NCBI RefSeq assembly: GCF_026339875.1 | Contig: NZ_JAPEPZ010000001.1 | Location: 4,960,001 to 5,024,000 of the forward strand | DNA from: Streptomyces sp. NBC_01571 | Lineage (GTDB): Bacteria; Actinomycetota; Actinomycetes; Streptomycetales; Streptomycetaceae | DNA: 64,000 nucleotides | Reading direction: 5' to 3' | Part shown: positions 43,604 to 51,912 of the stretch, piece after piece | Position numbering within the stretch: the first letter of the stretch is position 1 | How the letters are laid out: each line of letters opens with the position of its first letter | The notes under the pieces: generated by a model | What the model saw: only the letters and a program-made list of their open reading frames with translations | The model's database searches: none | Told to the model about the DNA's origin: nothing | Program-made: the position numbers and the translations under genes

Positions 43604-44424
43604 ACGCACTCGACACCGCACTGCATCTGGCGGCAAACGGCATTCCGCCCCTGCCCCTGCGGGCAGGGAAGGTGCCATTCGGTAACTGTCGTGCCTGCGC
43701 CCGGAATGCCTGCGGGGGCCGGCCAAACATGAAAGCACCGGGCCCCTGCACGTGCCCGCGCCCGTGCCACGCGTGGGCCGCCGCCACCACCGACCCCACC
43801 GTTCTACGCTCCCAGGAGTGGGCGAGGGCGTGGCGCCAGGCGGCAGCGGTTGCCTACCACCCCGGCGCCGCCGGCCTGACCGTCGTGGACTGCGACAACG
43901 CTGACGCGATCGCGTGGGCCCGCGAGACCCTGCCCGCCACCCGGACCGTGCCCACCACCCGCGGCGAGCACTGGCTCTACCTCGGAACGATGCCGTCAGC
44001 CAACGGCGTGCGGCACGGCGTGGACATCAAATCCACGATGGCCTACGCCCGCTGGCTCGGGTCCGGCACCGGCACCATGGCCGCGCTGCCCGACGTCGTG
44101 CGCGCGCTCACCGCAGCCAAGCCCGCGGCCCCCGTACCCATCAGGGTCCCCGCGCTGGCCGGGGGCCGGGAATGCCGCCACCGCACCCCCGCCTACCTCG
44201 AACGCGGGATCGCCATGGCGGAGCAGCGCATCACCGAGACGTCCAGCGGCGTGCACACGGCCGTGTACCGCACGTTCCTGGCCGTCCTCTCGACGCACGG
44301 CCGGTGCGGCTGCCTCACCGAGGACCACATCGCCCGCCTGTTCACCGCCGCTCAGGCCAAGGGCGAGACCGCCCGGCACTGCACGGACGCGTGGACCAAC
44401 GCACACACCCGGTTGGGGCTTTGA
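43600..44424 (+). CDS. Bifunctional primase-polymerase (Prim-Pol)
   Basis: 274 residues from ATG 43600. An archaeo-eukaryotic primase-like fold: N-terminal LAANGIPPLPLRAGKVPFG, a Cys-rich insertion (CRACARNACGGRP...CTCPRPCHAW), AGLTVVDCDNADA with the catalytic DxD-like acids, RTVPTTRGEHWLYLG, and GVDIKSTMAYARWLGSGTG. It starts AICE replication together with the following helicase. It is coupled by a 4-bp overlap upstream and 2 bp downstream. Confidence 0.85.
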   Translation: MNALDTALHLAANGIPPLPLRAGKVPFGNCRACARNACGGRPNMKAPGPCTCPRPCHAWAAATTDPTVLRSQEWARAWRQAAAVAYHPGAAGLTVVDCDNADAIAWARETLPATRTVPTTRGEHWLYLGTMPSANGVRHGVDIKSTMAYARWLGSGTGTMAALPDVVRALTAAKPAAPVPIRVPALAGGRECRHRTPAYLERGIAMAEQRITETSSGVHTAVYRTFLAVLSTHGRCGCLTEDHIARLFTAAQAKGETARHCTDAWTNAHTRLGL

Positions 44425-44426
44425 GC

Positions 44427-45908
44427 ATGGACGACGACGACAAGAACCCGGCCCGGAAGGTCATCGCGGACTACGCGCAAGAGCGCTTCCGCTACTTCCG
44501 CACCGCGGAAGGCACCGTCTACGCACAGCGCAAGGGCCACCCGGTGGCCCGCCCGATCCGCTCCCAGGGCACCACCGGAAGCCACCGCCAAGAACTCATG
44601 GTCGGCCTGTTCAAGGACGGACTCGGCACGTTCAACGGCACCGCGATGAAGGAGGCACTCGACTTGATCGAAGCACTCGCCCTCACCGAGCAGGTCCAGC
44701 CCGTCCACATCCGCGTCGCCCCCGGCCTGGACGGGGCCACCTGGCTGGACCTGGGCCGCAACGACGGCCAGTCCGTGCGCATCCACCCCACCGGCTGGGA
44801 CATCGGCGTCCCCGACCCAGCAGAGGTGTGCTGGCGGCGCACTCAGCTCACCGGCGAACTGCCGCTGCCCGTCAAGGACACCAACGGCAAGGGCATCGAC
44901 CTGCTTTTTAGGCTGTGCAACTTCGCGAACGCGGAGACCGAGTGCCTGGCCATGGCCTGGCTGGTCGGCTGCCTGGAACCCTCCGTGCCCGTCCCGGCCC
45001 CCTTCCTCACCGGCCCCCAGGGCGCCGGCAAGTCCACCGGCGGGCGGATGCTGATCCGGCTCATCGAGGGCATGACCGGCGACCTGCGCCGGGCCCCGAA
45101 GGACGAGGACAACCTGATCGCGGCCGTCGCCGCGGGATGGGTCACCGCGCTGGACAACCTCTCCCACATGACCCCGGACCTGTCCGACGCCATGTGCTGC
45201 ATCGTCACCGGAGCCGAGAGCGTCAAGCGCGCCCTGTTCACCGACGGAGACGTCTTCCGCGCCCGCTACCGCCGCCCCCTGCTCCTGACCGGCATCGACG
45301 TCGGCGTCATCCGCCCCGACCTCGCCGAACGCCTCCTCCCGCTGCGCCTGGAACGCCCGAAGGTGCGGCGCACCGAAGCCGAACTGTGGACGGAGTACGC
45401 CGAAGCCCTGCCCGTCATGCTCGGCTCCCTGCTGGACCTGACCGTCAAGGTCCGCGCCGCCACCGCCGTAACACCGACCGACCTGCGGATGGCGGACTTC
45501 GCCCACCTGTGCGCGCAACTCGACGAAGCCATGGGCCTCGGAGCTCTGGCGGCCTACCGGGCCGGGCTGGACGACCTCAACGACGACGTCATCGAGGGCG
45601 ACCTGCTCGCGCAGACCGTGCTCCAGTACGCGGCCGACATGGAACCCGGGGCACAGGAACGGATGACGTCCGCGGAGTGGCTGCACCTCCTCACCCGGCT
45701 CTACAGCGGCGAGGACTGCCGCCCGCTGCCCAAGGGGTGGCCGACCACCGGCAAGGTCCTCTCCGACCGGCTCAAGCGCCTTCAGCCCACCCTCGCCGCC
45801 CGCGGCCTGGTCGTGGACTGGGGACGCACCAAAACGGCCCGCTACATCGAACTCACCGAACCCGCACCGACACCGGCACCCGAGCCGCAACAGGAAACGG
45901 CGTTCTGA
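44427..45908 (+). CDS. Replication helicase / plasmid-type ATPase
   Basis: 493 residues from ATG 44427. The central P-loop reads FLTGPQGAGKSTGGRML, Walker-B-like VTALDNLSHM, and the motif region FRARYRRPLLLTGIDVG, as in D5/phage primase-associated superfamily 3-type helicases. The C-terminal part (MTSAEWLHLLTRLYSGEDCRPL, GWPTTGKVLSDRLKRLQPTL) resembles a winged-helix DNA-binding end. With the prim-pol it forms the replication module; the iterons just downstream are the likely origin. Confidence 0.85.
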   Translation: MDDDDKNPARKVIADYAQERFRYFRTAEGTVYAQRKGHPVARPIRSQGTTGSHRQELMVGLFKDGLGTFNGTAMKEALDLIEALALTEQVQPVHIRVAPGLDGATWLDLGRNDGQSVRIHPTGWDIGVPDPAEVCWRRTQLTGELPLPVKDTNGKGIDLLFRLCNFANAETECLAMAWLVGCLEPSVPVPAPFLTGPQGAGKSTGGRMLIRLIEGMTGDLRRAPKDEDNLIAAVAAGWVTALDNLSHMTPDLSDAMCCIVTGAESVKRALFTDGDVFRARYRRPLLLTGIDVGVIRPDLAERLLPLRLERPKVRRTEAELWTEYAEALPVMLGSLLDLTVKVRAATAVTPTDLRMADFAHLCAQLDEAMGLGALAAYRAGLDDLNDDVIEGDLLAQTVLQYAADMEPGAQERMTSAEWLHLLTRLYSGEDCRPLPKGWPTTGKVLSDRLKRLQPTLAARGLVVDWGRTKTARYIELTEPAPTPAPEPQQETAF

Positions 45909-45925
45909 GCCCGAGGCCACCGCAC

Positions 45926-45979
45926 AACAGCAAGAAGAGCACCCGGCCCGACGCGGCGAAGGGTGCTCCTCTTGCTGTT
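45926..45979 (+). terminator. Terminator after the replication operon
   Basis: 19-nt arms (AACAGCAAGAAGAGCACCC and its complement with one mismatch) around a 16-nt loop, starting 17 bp after the helicase stop. Confidence 0.8.
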
Positions 45980-46090
45980 CGGTGCGCAGCACCGCCCCAA
46001 CGACGTGCCGCGCAGCGGCTCCTTCTCCGCTTTCTGAGCCGCGCACAACAACAGACACCACCTCCCTCTCTTTCCTAAGTAGGGGAACGC

Positions 46091-46297
46091 TGCGTCACCT
46101 GCGTCACACACGACGGAAAACGGCCCCTGACCAGCAGAGAAGGCGGTGACGCAGAGCCCAACCCTCTGCGTCATCGTGCGTCACCTGCGTCACCCCCCGG
46201 TGACGCAGGTGACGCGGCGGTGACGCACCCCCACCGCGCTCCGTCACCGATAACCGCAGGTCAGCGGCCTGAATGACGCAGGTGACGCGGTGACGCA
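46091..46297. repeat. Iterons: twelve TGACGC units with 9-bp spacing, candidate replication origin
   Basis: TGACGC occurs seven times on the plus strand (46147, 46201, 46210, 46221, 46274, 46283, 46291) and five times inverted (46092, 46101, 46168, 46178, 46187). Neighbours are often exactly 9 bp apart, as TGACGCAGG. The cluster lies between the helicase gene and xis. This density in 207 bp is not expected by chance. A role in transfer is the alternative. Confidence 0.75.
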
Positions 46298-46402
46298 GAA
46301 ATCCGAACCTCGGACAGACGCGCCCTCCGGGCCCGCGCGCCCGCGACTCATCGCAGAAGACCTCACCCCACCCCGTGACGGACATGAGGAGTCACCGAAC
46401 CG

Positions 46403-46654
46403 ATGGCCACCGAAGAGCCGACCGACCTGATTGGCGTCCTGCTCGCCCTGCTGCGCGGCGGTGTTCCGGATCGCTACCTGACCCCCGAGGACCTGGTCAC
46501 CATGTTCAGCCTCCCGAGCGTCGAAACCGTCTACCAGTGGCGACGCAAGCGCATCGGCCCGCCCGGCTTCCGCGTCGGCCGCTACCTCCGCTTCAACCCC
46601 GCCGCCGTCAGGGCGTGGGAGGCCGAACGCACCGCCCTCGACGACGCGGCCTGA
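46403..46654 (+). CDS. xis: Excisionase (MerR/AlpA-like helix-turn-helix)
   Basis: 83 residues. YLTPEDLVTMFSLPSVETVYQWRRKRIGPPGFRVGRYLRFNPAAVRAWE is the winged-helix of AICE excisionases of the helix_turn_helix_17 type. It should bend element-end DNA for integrase-mediated excision. It sits 88 bp before the integrase start and is co-oriented, the usual xis-int order. Confidence 0.9.
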   Translation: MATEEPTDLIGVLLALLRGGVPDRYLTPEDLVTMFSLPSVETVYQWRRKRIGPPGFRVGRYLRFNPAAVRAWEAERTALDDAA

Positions 46655-46742
46655 GCCTGCCGCGCACCGCGCCAACCAACACCCCAGGGAGGGCCACACC
46701 GTGGCCCTCCCCGGGGCATGCCCAGAAGGGACCGCGCCCCAC

Positions 46743-47978
46743 ATGGCAGGCAGCATCCAAGACCGCTGGTTCAAGACCGAGACCAACTCCGCAGGCAAGA
46801 ACAGCAAGGTCAAGACAGCCCGGTACGGAGCCGGCATGCGCTACCGGGCCCGCTACTTCGCACCCGACGGCAAGCGCAAAAGCAAGTCGTTCGCCGACGG
46901 ACAGAAGCGCCTCGCCGAGCAGTGGCTGACCAAGATGGCGGCGGACGTGGCTCGCGGCGACTACATCGACCCGAACGCGTCCCGGACGTCCTTTCAGGAG
47001 TTCGCGGAAGGGTGGTTGGCGAGCCAGAGCGGCGACCCAAACACCCGAGCGTCGATGCAATCTCAGCTCAGCCTGCACGCCTTTCCGCGCATCGGGTCAC
47101 GCGCGCTGGGATCGTTCCAGCCGAGCCACATCCGCGAGTTTGTAACCCAACTCGAAGCCTCCGGCATGTCCGGCGCCTACGCCCGTGTGATTTTCTCCAA
47201 CGTCCGCGCTGTCCTTTCCGCGGCAGTAGAGGACGGCTACCTGCGCCGGAACCCGTGCAACTCGCGCACGGTGACGCTCCCCGAGATGGGCACCCGCCGT
47301 GTCGTCCCCTGGCAGCCTGACCGCGTTTTCGCCATACGTGACGCCATGGTCGAGCGCTTCCGGACCATGGTCGACATGGGCGCCGGTTGCGGACTGCGAC
47401 AGGGCGAGATCCTGGGACTGTGCGTCGATGAGCTGGACTTCGACAGCGGCACGCTGCACGTCGTGCAGCAACTTAAGCTGAGCCTGAGCAAGCCGGTGTT
47501 CGCGCCCCCCAAGGGCGGCAAGCTCCGGGACGTGCCTTTGCCCGAGCCCGTAGCGGAGGCGCTGAAAGAGCACATGAAGCGCTTCCCGCCGGTCGAAGTC
47601 ACCCTGCCGTGGATGCGCGCGAGCGGTCAGCCCGTGACCAAGCGACTCATCTTCAGCGGGCCTCGCGGCGGGCACGTCTGGCGTACGTCGCTGAACGAGG
47701 ACCACTGGAAGCCCGCACTCGCGAAGGCGGGCGTCATCCCGAAGGCCAAGAGCCGCGAGCATGAGGCTGCTCGCGAGCACGGCATGCACGCGCTCCGGCA
47801 CTTCTACGCGTCCGTTCTCTTGGACGCCGGCGAGAGCATCAAGGCCGTCAGCGAGTACCTCGGTCACTCCGACCCAGGGCTGACGCTGAAGGTGTACGCG
47901 CACCTCATGCCGAGCAGCCGGGACCGGGCCCGGAACGCCATCGGTCGCGCGCTCCAGCCGCAAGATCCGGGGCACTGA
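46743..47978 (+). CDS. int: AICE tyrosine site-specific integrase
   Basis: 411 residues from ATG 46743 (MAGSIQDRWFK); a GTG at 46701 with GGGAGGG is an alternative. An AP2-like arm-binding N-terminus precedes the SAM-like core-binding domain (TSFQEFAEGWLASQ). The catalytic domain has Arg 219 (GCGLRQGE), His 349-x-x-Arg 352 (HALRH), the GHSDPGLT His and nucleophile Tyr 385 (VYAHLMPS). The gene points at its attachment site in gpmA, 80 bp away. A close homologue survives as a fragment at 24810, evidence of a prior related integration. Confidence 0.95.
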   Translation: MAGSIQDRWFKTETNSAGKNSKVKTARYGAGMRYRARYFAPDGKRKSKSFADGQKRLAEQWLTKMAADVARGDYIDPNASRTSFQEFAEGWLASQSGDPNTRASMQSQLSLHAFPRIGSRALGSFQPSHIREFVTQLEASGMSGAYARVIFSNVRAVLSAAVEDGYLRRNPCNSRTVTLPEMGTRRVVPWQPDRVFAIRDAMVERFRTMVDMGAGCGLRQGEILGLCVDELDFDSGTLHVVQQLKLSLSKPVFAPPKGGKLRDVPLPEPVAEALKEHMKRFPPVEVTLPWMRASGQPVTKRLIFSGPRGGHVWRTSLNEDHWKPALAKAGVIPKAKSREHEAAREHGMHALRHFYASVLLDAGESIKAVSEYLGHSDPGLTLKVYAHLMPSSRDRARNAIGRALQPQDPGH

Positions 47979-48011
47979 GGGCCCACAGTGGGCCCAGGCC
48001 ATGAAAATGCC

Positions 48012-48042
48012 CCCTGACCCGCGCCATGTGCGCAGGTCAGGG
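48012..48042 (+). terminator. Hairpin between int and the gpmA att site
   Basis: CCCTGACC pairs with GGTCAGGG. Similar hairpins precede att A and att B. It may terminate int and/or gpmA transcription. Confidence 0.65.
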
Positions 48043-48057
48043 TCATGATCACGAAAC

Positions 48058-48819
48058 CTACTTCTTCTTGCCCTGGTTCTTGACCGCCTCGATCGCCGCC
48101 GCGGCAGCATCCGCGTCGAGGTACGTGCCGCCGGGGTTGAGGGGCTTGAAGTCGGCGTCCAGCTCGTAGGTGAGGGGGATGCCGGTGGGGATGTTCAGGC
48201 CCGCGATGTCGGCGTCGGAGATGCCGTCGAGGTGCTTGACGAGGGCGCGCAGCGAGTTGCCGTGGGCCGCGACCAGGACCGTGCGGCCGGTCAGCAGGTC
48301 GGGGACGATGCCGTCGAACCAGTACGGCAGCATGCGCACGACGACGTCCTTGAGGCACTCCGTCTGCGGGCGCAGCTCCGGCGGGAGCGTCGCGTAGCGC
48401 GGGTCGTCGAACTGGGAGTACTCGGCGTCGCGGGCGAGCGGCGGCGGCGGGGTGTCGTACGAACGGCGCCACAGCATGAACTGCTCCTCGCCGAACTCGG
48501 CGAGGGTCTGGGCCTTGTCCTTGCCCTGGAGCGCGCCGTAGTGCCGCTCGTTCAGGCGCCAGGAGCGGTGGACCGGGATCCAGTGGCGGTCCGCGGCCTC
48601 CAGCGCGAGCTGGGCGGTGCGGATGGCGCGCTTCTGGAGCGAGGTGTGGACCACGTCGGGCAGCAGGCCGGCGTCCTTGAGCAGCTCACCGCCGCGGACT
48701 GCCTCCTTCTCGCCCTTCTCGTTGAGGTTGACGTCCACCCATCCGGTGAACAGGTTCTTCGCGTTCCATTCGCTCTCGCCGTGGCGGAGGAGGATCAGCT
48801 TGTACGGTGCGTCGGCCAT
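48058..48819 (-). CDS. gpmA: 2,3-bisphosphoglycerate-dependent phosphoglycerate mutase
   Basis: Glycolytic enzyme interconverting 3- and 2-phosphoglycerate. 253 residues from [19 protein letters not shown], with the phospho-His in [10 protein letters not shown], the [10 protein letters not shown] and [11 protein letters not shown] motifs, and the second His in [12 protein letters not shown]. The C-terminus [10 protein letters not shown] is encoded by the att core (48059-48076), so the integrated element leaves the protein intact. The longer frame to 48912 lacks the family start. Confidence 0.97.
   Translation of the reverse strand: MADAPYKLILLRHGESEWNAKNLFTGWVDVNLNEKGEKEAVRGGELLKDAGLLPDVVHTSLQKRAIRTAQLALEAADRHWIPVHRSWRLNERHYGALQGKDKAQTLAEFGEEQFMLWRRSYDTPPPPLARDAEYSQFDDPRYATLPPELRPQTECLKDVVVRMLPYWFDGIVPDLLTGRTVLVAAHGNSLRALVKHLDGISDADIAGLNIPTGIPLTYELDADFKPLNPGGTYLDADAAAAAIEAVKNQGKKK
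48059..48076. repeat. att core copy C within the gpmA 3' end
   Basis: TACTTCTTCTTGCCCTGG: the last five codons of gpmA (QGKKK) plus two bases of the stop codon. It marks the chromosomal attachment site and the right end of the AICE. Confidence 0.9.
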
Positions 48820-49003
48820 GCGGTCGAGCGTAATGGAACGGGCTGACGCGCCGCTCCCCCGGTCGGCAGACGGACACCGACGCTCGGGCGAACGTTCGCC
48901 GGTTGACGGCATCTGTTAATCGAGTGGCCCTCCCGAACCGGATTCTCGTAAGTTGTGCCCACCGCCCGAGCCGCTTACGCGCCTGCCTGACCTGGGGTCC
49001 GCC

Positions 49004-50494
49004 ATGCCACTAGTCGTGATGAGACGTGCCGTCCGAGAGACCGTGTCAGGGCTCCCCCGTGAGTTCTGGTGGCTGTGGACCAGCACCCTGATCAACCGGC
49101 TCGGGGCCTTCGTGGCCACCTTCATGGCGCTGTACCTGACGCTCGACCGCGGCTACTCCGCCTCGTACGCGGGCCTGGTGGCCTCCCTGCACGGCCTCGG
49201 CGGGGTCGTCTCCTCGCTCGGCGCGGGGGTGATGACCGACCGGCTCGGGCGGCGGCCCACCCTGCTCATCGCGCAGACCTCGACCGCGGCCTCCGTCGCG
49301 CTGCTCGGCTTCATGCACGACCCGGTGAGCATCGCCGCCGTCGCCTTCCTCGTCGGCATGGCCAGCAACGCCTCGCGGCCCGCCGTGCAGGCGATGATGG
49401 CCGACATCGTGCGGCCCGAGGACCGGGTCCGGGCGTTCTCCCTCAACTACTGGGCGATCAACCTCGGGTTCGCGGTCTCCTCGATGGCCGCCGGGTTCAT
49501 CGCCGAGTTCAGCTACCTGGCGGGCTTCCTCATCGAGGCCGGCATGACGCTGGTCTGCGCGCTGGTCGTGTTCGCGAAGCTGCCGGAGTCCCGGCCGGTG
49601 CGGACCGCCAAGGAGGCCGCGGCCGAGGCCGGCCTCGGGACCGTGCTGCGCGACCGGCGCTTCATGAGCGTCGTCGGGCTGTCCTTCCTGGTCAGCCTCG
49701 TCTTCCAGCAGGGTTCCGTGGGACTCCCGGTCGCGATGGGCGAGGCAGGGTTCACCCCGGCCGACTACGGACTGGCGATCGCCGGGAACGGCGTCCTCAT
49801 CGTCGCCCTGCAGATCCCGGTCACCCGCTTCATCCAGCACCGGGATCCACGGCGGCTGCTGGTGGTCTCGTCGCTCCTCGCCGGGTACGGCTTCGGGCTG
49901 ACCGCGTTCGCCGGATCGGTCGGCGTCTTCGCACTCACCGTGTGCGTGTGGACCCTGGCGGAGATCGTCAACGCCCCGACGCAGACGGGGCTGGTCATCC
50001 TGCTCTCCCCCACACATGGCCGCGGCCGGTACCAGGGGATGTACACCATGTCCTGGTCGCTCGCCGCGCTCATCGCGCCGCTGATGTCCGGTGTCGTCAT
50101 CGACCGGCTCGGCGCGGAGTGGCTGTGGGGGCTGTGCGCGGTGGTGGGCACGGTCGCGGCGCTCGGGTACGGGATGCTGATGAGCCGCCTCCCGGCGGAG
50201 GAGCCCGCGGCACAGGTCCCCGCGGCGGAGACGCCTGTGGTGAAGGTGTCCGTGGCGAAGGCTCCGGTGGCGAAGGCGTCGGTGGCGAAGGTGTCCGTGA
50301 TGGAGGTGTCCGTGGCGAAGGCGCCTGCGGTGGAGGCGCCTTCGCGGAAGGCCGGACCGGTGGCGGAAGAGATCATCGTGGGGGCGGAGGCGGCGGCAGG
50401 ACCGCCGCCGCAGGCGATGCCACCGACGCCGGCAGGTCCGGCGGCGGTGACAGGTCCCCCGCCGGCGGCGAGGTCCCGCGCCGACACGGTGTGA
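49004..50494 (+). CDS. MFS transporter with a repetitive C-terminal tail
   Basis: About 496 residues (ATG 49004; 49019 also possible). A twelve-helix major facilitator: GAGVMTDRLGRRPTLL is the loop 2-3 signature, and helix-rich segments extend to about residue 400. The family exports drugs or small molecules; the substrate is unknown. The last 90 residues are a cytoplasmic tail with repeated V(A/S)VAK(A/V) units, from degenerate 15-bp DNA repeats (about 50235-50340), followed by Pro/Ala-rich sequence. Confidence 0.88.
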   Translation: MPLVVMRRAVRETVSGLPREFWWLWTSTLINRLGAFVATFMALYLTLDRGYSASYAGLVASLHGLGGVVSSLGAGVMTDRLGRRPTLLIAQTSTAASVALLGFMHDPVSIAAVAFLVGMASNASRPAVQAMMADIVRPEDRVRAFSLNYWAINLGFAVSSMAAGFIAEFSYLAGFLIEAGMTLVCALVVFAKLPESRPVRTAKEAAAEAGLGTVLRDRRFMSVVGLSFLVSLVFQQGSVGLPVAMGEAGFTPADYGLAIAGNGVLIVALQIPVTRFIQHRDPRRLLVVSSLLAGYGFGLTAFAGSVGVFALTVCVWTLAEIVNAPTQTGLVILLSPTHGRGRYQGMYTMSWSLAALIAPLMSGVVIDRLGAEWLWGLCAVVGTVAALGYGMLMSRLPAEEPAAQVPAAETPVVKVSVAKAPVAKASVAKVSVMEVSVAKAPAVEAPSRKAGPVAEEIIVGAEAAAGPPPQAMPPTPAGPAAVTGPPPAARSRADTV

Positions 50495-50620
50495 CCCGGC
50501 ACGCGCCGGCCGGGCGGACCTGTCCCGCGTCCCGAGGGGCGTGTCGCGCATCCCGAGGGGCGTGGCACGCGTTCGGGGGCGTGGCAACCAACCCGCCCGG
50601 CCGGCGGCCGGCCGGCCGCC

Positions 50621-51055
50621 TCAGGGATGCATCCGGGCTCCCTTGAACACCTTGTCCACCCCGTTCCGCGGCCCGTACACGGCGAGCCCGACCAGATCCA
50701 GTTCCGCCGTCGGTACGGCCCGTACGGCGGCCCGGTTGTCCCGGTCGTTGCCGGTGGCGAACAGGTCGGACGTGAAGACCGCCCGCGGCAGCGCCCGGAC
50801 CAGCGCGCGGCCGTGCGCCGCGGTCAGCGTCTCCTTGCCGCCCTCGAAGATCATGACCGGCTGGCGGAACATGGGCAGGTACGGGACGCCGTCCGCGTCG
50901 GCATAGGGCTCGCCGACCACCTCGGGGACGGTCGCCCCGAGGCCGCTGACCAGGAAGGCGGTCACATTGAGCCGCTGCCAGGGCTCCAGGTCGTCCCTCA
51001 GCAGCACGGCGATCTTCGTGTCGAAACGGATGGGCTCGTTGTCCGGTGTGCTCAT
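50621..51055 (-). CDS. DUF2000 family protein
   Basis: 144 residues from MSTPDNEPIRFDTKIAVLLRDDL. DUF2000 features: TAFLVSGLGATVPEVVGEPYADADG, RQPVMIFEGG and PRNGVDKVFKG. The family has a peptidyl-tRNA-hydrolase-like fold with no established reaction. It is divergent from the AraC gene 50 bp away, so AraC may control it. Confidence 0.85.
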   Translation of the reverse strand: MSTPDNEPIRFDTKIAVLLRDDLEPWQRLNVTAFLVSGLGATVPEVVGEPYADADGVPYLPMFRQPVMIFEGGKETLTAAHGRALVRALPRAVFTSDLFATGNDRDNRAAVRAVPTAELDLVGLAVYGPRNGVDKVFKGARMHP

Positions 51056-51104
51056 GCCTCGAGACTGCCGACCGCCGTACGCCCTCGTCTTGTACGTTGT
51101 TTGC

Positions 51105-51902
51105 ATGGCGGCCCAGCGGGAGATCTCCGCATGGCGCCCGCGGATCCCGGGCGTCGTGGAGGTCTTCCACGCCCACTACACCGAGTACGCGTACCCCATG
51201 CACGTCCACGAGGCGTGGACGCTGCTGATCGTCGACGACGGTGCCGTGCGCTACGACCTCGACCGGCACGAGCACGGCACCCCGCACGACACGGTCTCGC
51301 TGCTGCCGCCGCACGTCCCCCACAACGGTTCGCCGGTCACCGAGGACGGATTCCGCAAACGGGTCCTCTACCTCGACCTGAGCCGCCTCGACGAGAGTCT
51401 CATCGGCCCCGCGGTGGACGGTCCCGACCTGCGCGACCCCTTGCTGCGCCGACGCGTCGGGCAGCTGCACACCGCTCTCGCGCACCCCGGTGACGAACTG
51501 GAGGCCGAGAGCAGGCTGACGCTGGTGGCCGAGCGGCTGCGCGGCCACCTGCGTCCGCGTTCCCTCGCGGAGACGCGTCCCGACGTCACGCTCGCCGACC
51601 GGCTGCGCGAGCTGCTGGACGCGCGGCTCGTCGACGGGGTCACCCTCGACGAGGCCGCCCGGCTCCTGCACGCCCATCCCGCCCATCTCGTACGGGCGTT
51701 CAGCGGTGCGTTCGGGATCGCGCCGCACCAGTACCTGATGTCGCGGCGCGTCGACCGCGCCCGCCGGCTGCTCCTGGACGGCGGCAGACCGGCCGAGGTG
51801 GCCACCACGACCGGCTTCTACGACCAGTCCCACCTCACCCGCCAGTTCAAGCGGCTGGTCGGCGTCGCCCCGGGGCGGTTCCGCGGCGGGGCGCGGCGGT
51901 AG
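51105..51902 (+). CDS. AraC-family transcriptional regulator
   Basis: 265 residues from ATG 51105. The N-terminal cupin (AraC_binding: VFHAHYTEYAYPMHVHEAWTLLIVDDG, LLPPHVPHNG) is followed by two C-terminal HTHs (VTLDEAARLLHAHPAHLVRAFSGAFGIAPHQYLMSRRV and AEVATTTGFYDQSHLTRQFKRLVGVAPGRFR). It starts back to back with the DUF2000 gene, its probable target. No ribosome-binding site is obvious, so the mRNA may be leaderless. Confidence 0.92.
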   Translation: MAAQREISAWRPRIPGVVEVFHAHYTEYAYPMHVHEAWTLLIVDDGAVRYDLDRHEHGTPHDTVSLLPPHVPHNGSPVTEDGFRKRVLYLDLSRLDESLIGPAVDGPDLRDPLLRRRVGQLHTALAHPGDELEAESRLTLVAERLRGHLRPRSLAETRPDVTLADRLRELLDARLVDGVTLDEAARLLHAHPAHLVRAFSGAFGIAPHQYLMSRRVDRARRLLLDGGRPAEVATTTGFYDQSHLTRQFKRLVGVAPGRFRGGARR

Positions 51903-51912
51903 CCACACGTCC

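Larger units (their letters stand above)
26190..48076 (+). mobile_element. Actinomycete integrative and conjugative element (AICE) integrated at the 3' end of gpmA, about 21.9 kb
   Basis: It is bounded by 18-bp cores at 26190 and 48059. Modules from right to left: int (46743), xis (46403), iteron region (46091-46297), helicase and prim-pol replication genes (43600-45908), TGT-like gene, spdD-like gene, traB, spd-like genes (36004-40067), GntR repressor (35054), XRE/flavoprotein pair (33042-34837), then cargo (26427-32832) with an IS110 insertion. Single dsDNA translocase TraB, replication genes and int/xis define an AICE of the pSAM2 type. An extra left-arm-like repeat at about 31110 suggests that 26190-31100 derives from a second, partly deleted element. 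Confidence 0.88.

Noticed and set aside
46091..46297. CRISPR array
   Set aside because: Repeats are 6-9 bp, in both orientations, with no spacers of constant length; iterons explain them better.
48820..48912. N-terminal extension of gpmA
   Set aside because: [19 protein letters not shown] is the conserved family start; the extension has no homology.
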